Shown one piece after another: positions 20,038-29,356 of a DNA stretch of 64,000 nt. The position numbers were made by a program, and so were the translations under genes. The notes beneath the pieces were generated by a model. It searched no databases. It was not told the origin of the DNA and worked only from the letters and a program-made list of their open reading frames with translations. The stretch lies in NCBI RefSeq assembly GCF_014192335.1, contig NZ_JACHXU010000004.1, positions 248,001 to 312,000 on the forward strand, written 5' to 3'. Numbering within the stretch: position 1 is the stretch's first letter; each line of letters opens with the position of its first letter. Source of the stretch: Aporhodopirellula rubra. Lineage in GTDB: Bacteria > Planctomycetota > Planctomycetia > Pirellulales > Pirellulaceae.

Positions 20038-20048
20038 CGAGATTTGCC

Positions 20049-20315
20049 TTAACGTTTCAGGGCGTGAGAGGCTTGGATGGTGGCACGGCCTTGGTGAGCC
20101 CAAGACTCAGAACTGACCAATCGGATCTGACGGATCCGTGGTTTCACTCCGAGGTACGCCGCAATGGTGCTCGACAAGATACAGACCAACTCTTCGCTGA
20201 TGACGCGTTTCGGCTGATTCGCCTCCAACATGTCCACCCGTTTTCGCAGGCCCTGCACTTCATCATTCAGCGAACGAAGCAACTGTAGCATTTCGTCTTG
20301 TTTTGTATCGTCCAT
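20049..20315 (-). CDS. Small subunit of the biotin-dependent transcarboxylase/decarboxylase
   Basis: An 88-residue protein. Residues 1-35 form a short coiled coil (MLQLLRSLNDEVQGLRKRVDMLEAN). The second half (ISEELVCILSSTIAAYLG, then ending in WAHQGRATIQASH) matches the small proteins found between carboxyltransferase and biotin-carrier genes in methylmalonyl-CoA decarboxylase and transcarboxylase operons. It probably helps assembly of the complex. It lies 6 bases after the 12S gene and 11 bases before the carrier gene. It has no transmembrane helix, unlike OadG, so it is not the usual membrane gamma subunit. Confidence 0.7.
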   Translation of the reverse strand: MDDTKQDEMLQLLRSLNDEVQGLRKRVDMLEANQPKRVISEELVCILSSTIAAYLGVKPRIRQIRLVSSESWAHQGRATIQASHALKR

Positions 20316-20321
20316 GGTGTC

Positions 20322-21911
20322 CTACAGCGGAATAAGGCCGTGTTTCTTAGGTGGCCGTTGGTCACGTTTGTTTTTCAAGTACTCAAGTGCACGGGCCAGG
20401 TGTTTGCGAGTATCGGCGGGCTCGATGATGTCATCGACCAGTCGACGTCCCGCAGCAACATAAGGCGACGCGAAGGCGTCTCGATACTCTTGGATCAATT
20501 CGGCACGCCGAGAAACCTTGTCTTCCGCCTCTTGCATCTCTTTGCGGAACACAATTTCGACGGCGCCCTCGGCACCCATCACCGCGATCTCCGCCGTCGG
20601 CCATGCGAACACGCAATCGGCCGCGATGTCTCGCGAACACATTGCGACGTGAGCACCGCCATACGATTTGCGAAGAATCAGTTGGATCATGGGAACCGTC
20701 GCCGCGGAATACGCGAACAACAACTTGGCACCATTGCGAATAATACCGTTGTACTCCTGTTCGACCCCAGGCAGGTAACCGGGCACATCGACCATCGTCA
20801 CCATTGGCAGATTGAACGCGTTGCAGAATCGAATGAACCGGGCGGCTTTGTTGGCAGCCTGGTTGTTAATCGCCCCCGCCAACACAGCCGGTTGGTTGGC
20901 GATGATGCCGATCGTGTTTCCTAAGATCCTAGCAAAACCGATCACCATGTTCGGTGCATGTCCCGCCTGCACTTCGAGGAAGTCGCCGCGATCGACGATT
21001 CCCGCGATCACCTGCCGGACGTCATAGCCGACCTTCGGATCGACCGGAACAATCTTGTTGAGCTCGGGGTTTGGATCGACGTTTTCATCCCCAGGAACAT
21101 AAGGAGCACCTTCCAAATTGTTTGACGGAAGGAAACTCAACAATCGCCGGCAAATGTGCAGCGCGTCCTCATCGTCCTCGGCGACAAAGTGCACGACGCC
21201 CGAATGAGCCATGTGCGAATCGGCACCACCGAGTTCTTCGGCGGTGATGTCTTCACCCGTCACCTGTTTGATCACCTGAGGACCGGTGATAAACATTTGC
21301 GCCTTGCGCGTTTGAATGATGAAGTCCGTCAACGCGGGCGAATACGCGGCACCACCGGCACATGGTCCACAAATCAACGAAATCTGAGGCACCGCCCCCG
21401 ACAACAAAACGTTGCTGTGGAAGACTTGGCCATAGCCCGATAGGGAATCGATCCCCTCTTGAACCCGAGCACCACCCGAATCATTAATGAAAACAAACGG
21501 GCTGCCCGTTTTCAAAGAACGGTGCATGGCGTCGGCCACTTTGAGAGAGTGCACCTCACCGGCCGATCCTCCGAGTACCGAAAAGTCCTGGCTGGCTAAG
21601 TGGATCAAACGTCCGTCGATCGACGCGGCTCCCGTGACCACACCATCCGATGGTGCCGCTTTGGTAAGCATGCCGAATTTGGTTTGTCGGTGTCGGGCGA
21701 AAAGACCAAACTCTTCAAAGCTCTCTTTATCAACGAGACCCTCAACCCGCTCGCGGGCTGTCATCTTCCCCTGAGCGTGCTGCTTCTCATGCCGAGCTTC
21801 ACCGCCACCCGCTTTGGTTTCGGTGCGGCGAGTATGCAATTCCGCGATGAGTTCATCCATCGTTTTCTTCGCGGGTGCGGGCTTCGTACTGTCGTTACTT
21901 GTAGTGGCCAT
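20322..21911 (-). CDS. Acyl-CoA carboxyltransferase (methylmalonyl-CoA carboxytransferase 12S / PccB-like)
   Basis: A 529-residue crotonase-fold carboxyltransferase made of two related halves. The N-terminal half holds the acyl-CoA oxyanion segment (F-I-N-D-S-G-G-A-R-V-Q-E-G and G-P-C-A-G-G-A-A-Y-S-P). The C-terminal half carries the biotin-binding helix region (V-D-V-P-G-Y-L-P-G) and the second oxyanion segment (SYGGAHVAM). Family enzymes move the carboxyl group between biotin and propionyl- or methylmalonyl-CoA. The operon also holds a 5S-like subunit but no biotin carboxylase. This favours transcarboxylase or decarboxylase use over ATP-dependent carboxylation. It lies 149 bases after the 5S gene. 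Confidence 0.9.
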   Translation of the reverse strand: MATTSNDSTKPAPAKKTMDELIAELHTRRTETKAGGGEARHEKQHAQGKMTARERVEGLVDKESFEEFGLFARHRQTKFGMLTKAAPSDGVVTGAASIDGRLIHLASQDFSVLGGSAGEVHSLKVADAMHRSLKTGSPFVFINDSGGARVQEGIDSLSGYGQVFHSNVLLSGAVPQISLICGPCAGGAAYSPALTDFIIQTRKAQMFITGPQVIKQVTGEDITAEELGGADSHMAHSGVVHFVAEDDEDALHICRRLLSFLPSNNLEGAPYVPGDENVDPNPELNKIVPVDPKVGYDVRQVIAGIVDRGDFLEVQAGHAPNMVIGFARILGNTIGIIANQPAVLAGAINNQAANKAARFIRFCNAFNLPMVTMVDVPGYLPGVEQEYNGIIRNGAKLLFAYSAATVPMIQLILRKSYGGAHVAMCSRDIAADCVFAWPTAEIAVMGAEGAVEIVFRKEMQEAEDKVSRRAELIQEYRDAFASPYVAAGRRLVDDIIEPADTRKHLARALEYLKNKRDQRPPKKHGLIPL

Positions 21912-22060
21912 AGGACTGACTAGTTCGAACTGTGCATTTAGAAAAGTAAACTATTCCCGGAACCACCGGGCGAATCACAGTCACCGTGATTCGGATTGCG
22001 GATTTTGCGATCCCCACCATCAAACGGATATCCAATTGCGTCGGGTATCCTCCATCAACC

Positions 22061-23563
22061 TCAAACCTCGGTCGGCTCAATCGACACCTTGTGCACTCGG
22101 TTATTGAGTTTAACGTCGTACTTAACCGGCCCCGTGATACCATTGCGTTTTGCCGCCGCCTTCGCTTCCGCTTCGGCAATCTGTTCCGGCGTTTGACTGA
22201 GGTTCTTCGGCCCGTCATCGCGAGTCTTGAAGAATCCCGGTGCCACTTGCGGGAACATGGCGTAGGTCAACACGTCTTCGTCGCTGCCGTTAAACCCGCC
22301 AAGTTTTTCCGCTTGCCCTCGCAGGCCTTCCCATTCGGGATTGAGCAGATCGGCAGGGCGACACGTGATCGGATCTTTCTTGGCATGTTTCGCGGAGGCT
22401 TCGATAATTTCAGGATCTCGATCGGCAATCGTTTCGCCGTAATATCCCAACATCAAATCAGCGAATTCGCCCGTCAAAACTTTGAAAGGTCCCATCAACA
22501 CGTTGAACACCGCCTGCGTGCCCACGATTTGACTCGATGGCGTAACCAACGGTGGATAACCGGCGACCTTTCGCACACGCGGCACTTCTTCGAGCACCTC
22601 GTTGAGACGGTCCGCGGCACCTTGCTGGCCGAGTTGACTCTCCATGTTGGAGATCATTCCGCCGGGGATTTGGCTCTCGAAAATATCTGTTTCCACGCCG
22701 ATGAATTTAGATTCGAATTCGGCATAACGAGGACGGATCTTTGCGAAGTGTTCTTTAATCTTCTTTAACCGCGATTTGTCCAACCGAGTGTGATACTCGG
22801 TTCCCTCTAACATCGCGACGAGTGCTTCCGTCGGGTTGTGCCCTGGACCGAGGCTCAACGACGAGATGCTGGTATCAACAATGTCCGCACCCGCTTCGAT
22901 GGCCTTCATCAAACTGACCAACGTCACGCCGGTCGTGGAGTGAGCATGAACGTGAATGAGCATGTCGGGTCCACACGCCTCTTTGATCCCTTTGACGATT
23001 TCATAGGCCGGCTGCGGTTTCAACAACGCCGCCATGTCTTTGATGCAAATCGAATCGCAGCCCATGTCCTGCAGACGTTTTGCCATTTCGACAAACTTGT
23101 CGTTGGTATGCAAGGGGCTCGTCGTGTAACAGATCGTTCCCTGTGCATGCTTGCCGGTTTTGCGAACGGCCTTCATCGCCCGTTCAAGGTTGCGAATGTC
23201 GTTCAGGGCGTCAAAGACTCGGAAGACGTCCATGCCGTTCTCGGCCGACTTATCTACAAACCGATCAACCACCTCGTCTTCGTAATGACGATAGCCGAGC
23301 AGGTTCTGTGCTCGCAGCAGCATCTGCAACTTTGAATTAGGTAAAAGCTTGCGGAACCTTCGCAGTCTTTCCCATGGATCTTCATTAAGAAAGCGGATGC
23401 AGGAGTCATACGTTGCTCCGCCCCAACACTCCACACTCCAATACCCAGCCTGATCAATGTCTTCACAGATGGGGACCATGTCCTCCATCGCCATTCGTGT
23501 CGCCAAGATGCTTTGGTGACCATCGCGCAAGACCAATTCGGTTACTTCAACGCCGCGTGTCAT
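22061..23563 (-). CDS. Transcarboxylase 5S / oxaloacetate decarboxylase alpha-like carboxyltransferase
   Basis: A 500-residue TIM-barrel carboxyltransferase. Metal ligands appear in L-R-D14-G-H-Q near the start and in H-V-H-A-H around 204-208. The carbamylated lysine is K175 in C-I-K-D-M. The C-terminal part (after about residue 300) is the helical domain that closes the active site. No biotinyl domain is fused, so the carrier encoded at the end of the operon is needed. The enzyme class transfers carboxyl groups between biotin and pyruvate/oxaloacetate. It is the first gene of the operon. No membrane beta subunit of the sodium-pumping decarboxylases is found in the window. Confidence 0.9.
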   Translation of the reverse strand: MTRGVEVTELVLRDGHQSILATRMAMEDMVPICEDIDQAGYWSVECWGGATYDSCIRFLNEDPWERLRRFRKLLPNSKLQMLLRAQNLLGYRHYEDEVVDRFVDKSAENGMDVFRVFDALNDIRNLERAMKAVRKTGKHAQGTICYTTSPLHTNDKFVEMAKRLQDMGCDSICIKDMAALLKPQPAYEIVKGIKEACGPDMLIHVHAHSTTGVTLVSLMKAIEAGADIVDTSISSLSLGPGHNPTEALVAMLEGTEYHTRLDKSRLKKIKEHFAKIRPRYAEFESKFIGVETDIFESQIPGGMISNMESQLGQQGAADRLNEVLEEVPRVRKVAGYPPLVTPSSQIVGTQAVFNVLMGPFKVLTGEFADLMLGYYGETIADRDPEIIEASAKHAKKDPITCRPADLLNPEWEGLRGQAEKLGGFNGSDEDVLTYAMFPQVAPGFFKTRDDGPKNLSQTPEQIAEAEAKAAAKRNGITGPVKYDVKLNNRVHKVSIEPTEV

Positions 23564-24117
23564 GAACGATACTCCTGCATGGATTCGGTGTTCTCTCGTC
23601 AGACAACGATCATGACAACCTAGACGATCGCCAACAACCTATAGGTTGGTAAAAACACGCGTTTTGCACCTAGGCATTCTGACGCACACCCCGCCGCACA
23701 CTTTTCACTGAAGAAGGCCAATTGCGTTCAAACACATCTTGAAAGCAAGGACCAAATGCACCCTTGCTCTGTCATCAACACGGTGAACGCAACCTCTCAT
23801 CACGCCGCCCCGCGTTGCGAGTGCCACCCCCGAAACGATCCCGCCACCTGACCAAATGAGTCGCAAGACGCACCTGCGGAACAGCATGGACAATGTGGCG
23901 TTTCCGAATCGATTGAATGACAGCCGATACGAACCATCACGCCGAACTGTAGTGGTCCCGCGATCCCAAGATGGCATTGCTTCAAGGGCCACCACCGCGT
24001 TGGCTGCCGCGACAACGCCGAGCACAACATCCGGCGTCTCGGACTTTGCGGATTCCAGAACTCGTCTCGATTGGATAGACTTGCCCGCGTGAGGAGCGAG
24101 CCGCCGATTCGGCCCGT
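23564..24117. other. Intergenic region between divergent transcription units
   Basis: A 554-base gap between the transcarboxylase operon (leftward) and the Cys-rich protein gene (rightward). It probably carries both promoters. Short frames on both strands show no family resemblance or signal peptide, and I support no gene here. Confidence 0.5.
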
Positions 24118-24807
24118 TTGAATTTTCAACTGACTTTGTTTTCCGCCCTACAACTCTATCGTGCGAGTTCGAGATCGCTTCGGCGACCGATTAGCGCTGC
24201 GCTGCTGATCGTGATTGCGATCGGGATTGTAGGACTGCCGCTCTCCGCCCCCCGCCCGGCAACGACAGAACGTTTTCCTTGCGAAAAATGCCCCTGCGGG
24301 TGCGCCACGGCCGAATTTTGCTGGGACAAATGCTGCTGCCACTCCGACACTGAAAAACTCGCGTGGGCACAGAAAAACGGCGTGCAACCGCCCGATTTCC
24401 TGGTCGCCCGCGTGGAGGCCTCGGGACCAAACTTCTACGCTCAGAACGTCGCTCGACCAGGCACGATCGCTCCCGCCGAGACCACACGTAACGACTCCTC
24501 CGCACCGCAGTCGTGCTGTTGCTGCCAACAATCAAACTGCGATGTCCCCGAACCCGACGCGGTCGCGGCATCGGATTCGAAAGAACAAACGAAGGCCGAG
24601 AATGACGGGCCCCTTCGCCTGGTGATGCTCGAGGACGCCGCCCGGTGCCGCGGCATCCAACTGTTTTGGTCGATCTTTTCCGAAGCGGTCATTGATCCGC
24701 CCACAGTGGCGATCGCCTCGACGCCGCCTTCCTTTCTGTTTTTGCTCGCGATCGAAGATGATCGCGCCCTCTCTCGGACGCTCTGTCCCGATCCGCCGGT
24801 GCCGTAA
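24118..24807 (+). CDS. Cysteine-rich membrane-anchored hypothetical protein
   Basis: A 229-residue protein starting with TTG. A charged N-terminus is followed by one hydrophobic helix (27-44, ISAALLIVIAIGIVGLPL). Two cysteine clusters lie outside the membrane: residues 55-74 with the pattern C-x-x-C-x-C-x-C-x(6)-C-x(3)-C-C-C-H, and near 136-145 with C-C-C-C-x(4)-C. The spacing suggests metal binding. It heads a set of genes that includes a DUF4198 protein and a Cys-containing lipoprotein, so a role in metal sensing or handling is a reasonable inference. I do not recognise a named family. Confidence 0.65.
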   Translation: MNFQLTLFSALQLYRASSRSLRRPISAALLIVIAIGIVGLPLSAPRPATTERFPCEKCPCGCATAEFCWDKCCCHSDTEKLAWAQKNGVQPPDFLVARVEASGPNFYAQNVARPGTIAPAETTRNDSSAPQSCCCCQQSNCDVPEPDAVAASDSKEQTKAENDGPLRLVMLEDAARCRGIQLFWSIFSEAVIDPPTVAIASTPPSFLFLLAIEDDRALSRTLCPDPPVP

Positions 24808-25283
24808 CGGCCCGCGGTCTTCCCGAGATACGCTCGCAGTTTACCGACGGTGGTCTGCCGTGTCGTGTCTCGATCTTCATGGAATCAGTGCACTTTTGGT
24901 GCTCAGTCGACGGGCAGATTCGTCGGCCATTGTCACATCAACGATGTGAGATGGCAGGCGATGCGCCGGAGTGATTCGTATCGGACGCGTTGTGATGCCC
25001 TTCATCACGATGACCGATTGCATCACATCCGCATGTCATTCGCTGCATCGAGAAATCCCGCTGCCGCGTGGGTGTTCCGGGGTCTTGCTCCTCACACCAG
25101 CGTGGTCACCGCCACCGACGCGGTAGCGTCCTCTCGACCGCTTCCGAATCACCCTCAAACACACTCACCGAAATCTCATCGGATGTCGGCGGCTGAAAAT
25201 GCGCGCCGACCGTACGCCGCGTATCAACGTCAACATGACGAACGACGCACTCACCTCTTAACAAAACCCTCAATTCAATTGAT
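24808..25283. other. Intergenic region before the first DUF1559 gene
   Basis: A 476-base gap. I see no gene, hairpin with a T-run, or repeat in it. The promoter of the DUF1559 gene is probably here. Confidence 0.4.
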
Positions 25284-26360
25284 ATGAAACCGAACACTCC
25301 TTTCCACCGTCCCGCATTCACGCTCGTCGAATTGCTCGTCGTCATCGCCATCATCGGCGTACTCGTCGGACTACTGTTACCGGCAGTGCAATCCGCCCGC
25401 GAGGCCGCTCGCCGAATGCAGTGCGGCAACAATCTGAAACAGATCACGCTTGCGATGCACAACTACGAAAGCGCCCATCGAAAGCTGCCCGCAAACTACA
25501 CCACTGGTGCTGGCATCTCTGGAAACTTTTCCGTGTTCGCGCAGATGGCCCCTTTCTACGAACAGGGCAACATGCTCGACATGATTCACTTCGACCGTCC
25601 ACTGCATGTCGGTTGCTGTCCCGGAGAACTAGTCACCCCTCACGACACCGCCGCAGCCTCGATGATCCCGACGCTGGCATGCCCCAGCGAAGATTACGAA
25701 CGCACATTCACCGTCACGACTCTTTCCGGCACCGGGCCATCACAGAGTTACGCGGGAACCAACTATGGAATGAACACGGGCACCGGTGTTGGCACACTCT
25801 ACGACACTCGGGTTCCCACCGACGGGATCCTATGGATCAATTCCAAAGTCGGCTTCGAAGCCGTCACTGATGGACTCAGCAACACCGCGGCATTCGCCGA
25901 ACATCTTCTCGGTGTGCTCGAACAATCGCCGGCGGAACCCACTCTCGATGTCATGCGTCGTCGTGTGATGTTCAACGTGACGTGTGCTTTCATCAGTCGT
26001 TCACTGCCACCGACTGCACCGGGGATGACGGGCTACGTGCTCCCCGAGGATCCCAATGAAATGGAAGTGTACACACGTGCCAGTAGCCTGCACCGCGGCT
26101 GGTCGGGACAACGCGGCGCCGGATGGATCAACGGACGTGAATACTGGACCGGCTACACGCATTACCATCCGCCACAAAGCGGCATCCCCGATGTGCAAAG
26201 TTGTGGATGGGGCGTGTTCGGATCACGCAGCAACCATCCCGGCGGAGTCCACGTCGCCCGCTGCGACGGAAGCGTCGGGTTCGTCAACGAAAGCATCGAC
26301 CTCGATGTCTGGCGTGCCTTGGGCACGCGCAACGGACACGAAGTCATGGACGAACTCTAA
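25284..26360 (+). CDS. DUF1559 prepilin-like protein, divergent member
   Basis: A 358-residue protein with a type IV pilin-like leader: a short basic start, then [17 protein letters not shown], the prepilin cleavage/methylation signature with the Glu at position 5 of the mature form. The DUF1559 domain follows ([17 protein letters not shown], and near the end a [17 protein letters not shown] motif). It differs from the four DUF1559 proteins to the right: it lacks their SRHQGGxHVLMxDGAVKF and SPFGLWG forms and ends in [16 protein letters not shown]1559 proteins are abundant in planctomycetes and thought to be pseudopilins or surface proteins. Here it sits with metal-related genes, not glycosidases. 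It is 91 bases upstream of the DUF4198 gene. Confidence 0.88.
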   Translation: MKPNTPFHRPAFTLVELLVVIAIIGVLVGLLLPAVQSAREAARRMQCGNNLKQITLAMHNYESAHRKLPANYTTGAGISGNFSVFAQMAPFYEQGNMLDMIHFDRPLHVGCCPGELVTPHDTAAASMIPTLACPSEDYERTFTVTTLSGTGPSQSYAGTNYGMNTGTGVGTLYDTRVPTDGILWINSKVGFEAVTDGLSNTAAFAEHLLGVLEQSPAEPTLDVMRRRVMFNVTCAFISRSLPPTAPGMTGYVLPEDPNEMEVYTRASSLHRGWSGQRGAGWINGREYWTGYTHYHPPQSGIPDVQSCGWGVFGSRSNHPGGVHVARCDGSVGFVNESIDLDVWRALGTRNGHEVMDEL

Positions 26361-26450
26361 CCGTTCGCAAGCACTCACCAGTTTATCGACGCGTCATGCC
26401 GCCCCCCTCAGCAGACGCGTCGCCATCGAATCTTCGTTCCTTTCCAAAAA

Positions 26451-27272
26451 ATGAAACCTTCCATGACTCGCTACACAACTCTGCTCGCCGTCGCCCTCTC
26501 GTCAATCACCACTCAAATCGCAAACGCTCACGACGTTTGGCTGCAAACTCAATCACCCGTCATTCGAACCGGAGAAATTGCGCACGTCGATTTACGGCTG
26601 GGCAATCACGGCAATCACCATCGCGATTTCAAACTCGCCGGTCGCATCGACCTTGACTGGGTGTCGGTCGATCACTTCAAACCAGACGGAACGTCCACCG
26701 ATCTGCGTGAGGTGATGTTCACAACCGCTTCGGCCGAAAAAGAAGGCTATTGGACAACGCCAATCGTCGTCGACCAACCGGGAATGCACTGCCTCGTCGA
26801 GCAACTCGACCGCGTGATGCAGCACGGAAAATCGGTTCGAGGCATCCGAACCGCCAAGTCCTATTTCCTGGTCGCCGATTCGCTCGATTCGCCCACGGTC
26901 GATCGACATGTGCACAACCGACCACTCGACCTGCCGTTCGAGTTGGTGCTGCAAACATGTCCGATCACCGAAACGACTGCTGGCCAACCGATCACTGCAC
27001 AAGTGTTGCATCACGGCAAACCGATCTCCGATGTCGTCGTCAGCTTCATTCCTGAAGGCATCGAACTGACAGGGGAATTTGATCCCGAATATGAGTTTCG
27101 CACCGACGAAAACGGGATGGTGAGCTTCACACCCAAATCCGCAAATTTGCACCTCATCGTCGCCCATCACGCGGCGAAAGACGAGCGATCCGACGAGTAC
27201 GAGTTCACGAGTTACGCATCAACGATCACGTTGCACGTCCCGAATCAAATTTGCAACGTATCTTCTAAATAG
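26451..27272 (+). CDS. DUF4198 (NikK-like) periplasmic protein
   Basis: A 273-residue exported protein. The signal peptide ends near residue 26 (ITTQIANA), followed at once by H-D-V-W-L, the His-containing start typical of DUF4198 proteins. Beta-rich domains follow, with a carboxypeptidase-like Ig fold at about 185-260 (AGQPITAQVLHHGKPISDVVVSFIPEG). There are several histidines (HGNHHRD near 53-59). Family members, such as NikK of nickel/cobalt uptake systems, occur next to metal transporters and are thought to bind metal. It probably shares a transcript with the DUF1559 gene before it and the lipoprotein after it. An ATG 12 bases further in is an alternative start. Confidence 0.8.
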   Translation: MKPSMTRYTTLLAVALSSITTQIANAHDVWLQTQSPVIRTGEIAHVDLRLGNHGNHHRDFKLAGRIDLDWVSVDHFKPDGTSTDLREVMFTTASAEKEGYWTTPIVVDQPGMHCLVEQLDRVMQHGKSVRGIRTAKSYFLVADSLDSPTVDRHVHNRPLDLPFELVLQTCPITETTAGQPITAQVLHHGKPISDVVVSFIPEGIELTGEFDPEYEFRTDENGMVSFTPKSANLHLIVAHHAAKDERSDEYEFTSYASTITLHVPNQICNVSSK

Positions 27273-27322
27273 TGGGATCCGTTCCACTCACACTTTGCCC
27301 CCTTTTGATTTTGGAATTTCAG

Positions 27323-27676
27323 ATGAAACACACCCTCTTCTCCCTAGCTTTGCTAGGGATCGTGGTGATGACCGGTTGCAATTCGGCTCCCGAAGAACTG
27401 GCATCACAAGCACTGCTCGAAGCTCCGCCGAGCGAAGAAATTTTGGCCGCTCTGGTTCAAGCCGACAAACTCGACGGAACCGAAGACCACGTGATCGGAA
27501 AATGCTACGTCTGCCAACTCGGCATGAACGGCAAGCCCGAATTCACCACCGAAGCACACGGCTACACCGCACACATGTGCAGCAGTTACTGCCGTGATCA
27601 CTTCACCTCCGATCCCGATGAAGTCATCTCGAACACCGAGATTCCCGCGAAACCGGAAAACTTAGCGGCGCACTAA
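27323..27676 (+). CDS. Lipoprotein with Cys-rich, TRASH/YHS-like metal-binding domain
   Basis: A 117-residue lipoprotein. The signal peptide MKHTLFSLALLGIVVMTGC has a lipobox (M-T-G-C19). The C-terminal half holds G-K-C-Y-V-C and then H-M-C-S-S-Y-C-R-D-H-F, an arrangement like that of small treble-clef metal-binding domains (TRASH/YHS type). I infer an outer- or inner-membrane metal chaperone or sensor. It lies 50 bases after the DUF4198 gene on the same strand. The start was taken at the ATG of the signal peptide, 17 codons inside the longer frame. Confidence 0.75.
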   Translation: MKHTLFSLALLGIVVMTGCNSAPEELASQALLEAPPSEEILAALVQADKLDGTEDHVIGKCYVCQLGMNGKPEFTTEAHGYTAHMCSSYCRDHFTSDPDEVISNTEIPAKPENLAAH

Positions 27677-27677
27677 G

Positions 27678-28073
27678 TCATCGATTCCACCAAGTAATCG
27701 ACAATTGGAGTATCGTCGCGAGCGATACCCAAATCAGATACGGCACTTGAGCAATTGCGACCCAGCGGTGGTGCTTCCAGATAACAAGCATCATCGCCGG
27801 GATCGTGACCCACACGATCAAGATATCAATCGCGGCCAGCGGAAGGTTTCGCAGTCCAAACTGGATCGGCGTGAAAAGCAAATTTGCGAGAAGGTTGATC
27901 GCAAACGGAATCGTGACTTTCCAAGGAATCTTCTTTCGCAGCAATTGCACGAAGACGTATCCGAACGAAATCAGGATGATTGGATACAGAATCTGCCAAA
28001 TCAATCCGATCGTGGACGGTTCGGGGGTCCACGATGGCTTTTCGAGTGCGTCATACCAATCTTTCCAATTCAT
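27678..28073 (-). CDS. TspO/MBR family protein
   Basis: A 131-residue membrane protein with five predicted helices. The family signature W-Y-D-A-L-E-K-P-S-W-T-P is at the N-terminus, and W-x(4)-Y-P-I-I-L in helix 1, a central L-L-F-T-P-I-Q-F-G-L and Trp-rich C-terminal helices are present. TspO proteins bind porphyrins or steroids and influence tetrapyrrole transport and stress responses. It is somewhat shorter than the usual 150-160 residues. The start is the ATG directly before the signature; a TTG nine codons upstream is less likely. It is convergent with the Cys-rich lipoprotein gene. Confidence 0.85.
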   Translation of the reverse strand: MNWKDWYDALEKPSWTPEPSTIGLIWQILYPIILISFGYVFVQLLRKKIPWKVTIPFAINLLANLLFTPIQFGLRNLPLAAIDILIVWVTIPAMMLVIWKHHRWVAIAQVPYLIWVSLATILQLSITWWNR

Positions 28074-29031
28074 CGAATCTGCCCAAAGCTTGAATTTCAA
28101 TTTCAGTGTTCAGAAGTCAATCATCTTCAGGGATGCTAGAGGCACGGTATCGCCATCCTGATTCGAGCGTCTGACGCCGGTGATAATACGGCGACGTCAC
28201 TCTCATCACCGGCCTGCTGAAGGCTCAGGACTTTCTGAGTGGCCAGGCCACATCTCCACAAGAATCGAAACACCGACCGCACAACCATGCGCGTTTTCGC
28301 ATTCTTTTTACGGCAAATCACATGCCCGTGGCGATCGCCCTTACTTAACCTTTATCTATAGGTTTGCCGGCGTGAACTAGCCGATGCTTTTTGAAGTCAC
28401 CTTAACCGCGATCCAGGTTCTAAACGGCACCCATTTCATTGCTCGTCGTTTCGGTTCTGCAACGACTCCTCGCGATGCGTCACGTTTCTCATATGGTGCC
28501 CCTCTACTTCCACCATTCACTCCCAAAACACCATTACTCTCCACCTTATTTGAACACGAAGGCACCTTATTCGACCACGAAGGCACCTCGTTAGAACACG
28601 TAGGTGACTGTCAAACGACCTAGCCCTTCTCGCGTTCAACTCACCTGTTTCCGCTTCCAGCATCGCGAACTCAATGCGATGCCCTAGAGAACGTTTAAGT
28701 GTCAGCAGTTCCGTTGAGCAATGTAATCGGATCGTTCGCCACTTAAAACTTTTCCATCCAACTTAAGACTCCTGCGAACCGTGCCCACAACTTCCTGCGG
28801 TAGTTTGAAAACTCACGAAAACGCAAGAAGAACTCGGCTAATTGTTTCCACGACCAAACAATCAAAGTGGCAATTAACAAACGCCACTTGATTGTCCGCC
28901 ACGCCCCCGCTCGCCACACATTTTCCATTTTGGCAAGGACGTCGCCACACGCTCATCGATTTTCAATCAACTTTTTCATGGACGCGTGACTACGCGTAAT
29001 TCTTTCTTTTCTCTTTTATGGAGAGTCTTCA
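28074..29031. other. Long intergenic region with a small tandem repeat
   Basis: A 958-base gap that is more AT-rich than its left neighbours. It contains the 21-base repeat listed separately and two short frames of doubtful value. No RNA gene is recognised. The last 60 bases, with a pyrimidine-rich tract and a GGAGAG before the ATG at 29032, serve the first small lipoprotein gene. Confidence 0.4.
28543..28605. repeat. Three tandem copies of a 21-base repeat
   Basis: Copies at 28543-28563, 28564-28584 and 28585-28605 with the consensus ACCTTATTxGAACACGAAGGC; the third copy is the most diverged. The unit length is a multiple of three, so a frame across it gives a seven-residue repeat on either strand (TLFEHEG on plus). 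It is not clear that any protein is made. Confidence 0.7.
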
Positions 29032-29196
29032 ATGAAGCGATTTACTCACATTGCCATCGTCTTGTTCGCCTTAACCGCTATTGCGGGATGTGGCGAAGAA
29101 GGTGGTGCCGTAGGAACTGACGATGAAATCCAATCCTACATCGACGAACACGGAAGTCATTCTAGTGACCCCGGTCCGAGTCCACTGACCGACTGA
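29032..29196 (+). CDS. Small lipoprotein of a DUF1559 pair (A)
   Basis: A 54-residue protein: signal peptide MKRFTHIAIVLFALTAIAGC with the lipobox I-A-G-C20, then a 35-residue acidic mature part containing D-D-E-I-Q-S-Y-I-D-E-H-G. This segment aligns with the motif in the three other small lipoproteins of the window. A GGAGAG lies 11 bases upstream of the ATG. The DUF1559 gene starts 160 bases downstream on the same strand. The function is unknown. By position and conservation I infer a small membrane-tethered partner or pilotin of the pilin-like protein. Confidence 0.75.
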   Translation: MKRFTHIAIVLFALTAIAGCGEEGGAVGTDDEIQSYIDEHGSHSSDPGPSPLTD

Positions 29197-29356
29197 TCCG
29201 ATCTCTCGAGTTTTATCAGAGAGTGTGTTCATTTCACGCTCCGCGATTCGTATCCAGTGTCTGCATTTGTATTCGGCGAAACGGTTCTTGCAGTTTAGCC
29301 ATCCATCGACCACACGTTGTTTCACTTATCCTTATCGATAACCAAGGTAGTTAAAA

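Noticed and set aside
28384..28623. A 79-codon frame across the 21-base repeats
   Set aside because: It might be real, but the frame is open on both strands only because of the repeat, and no start signal supports it. Reported as a repeat instead.
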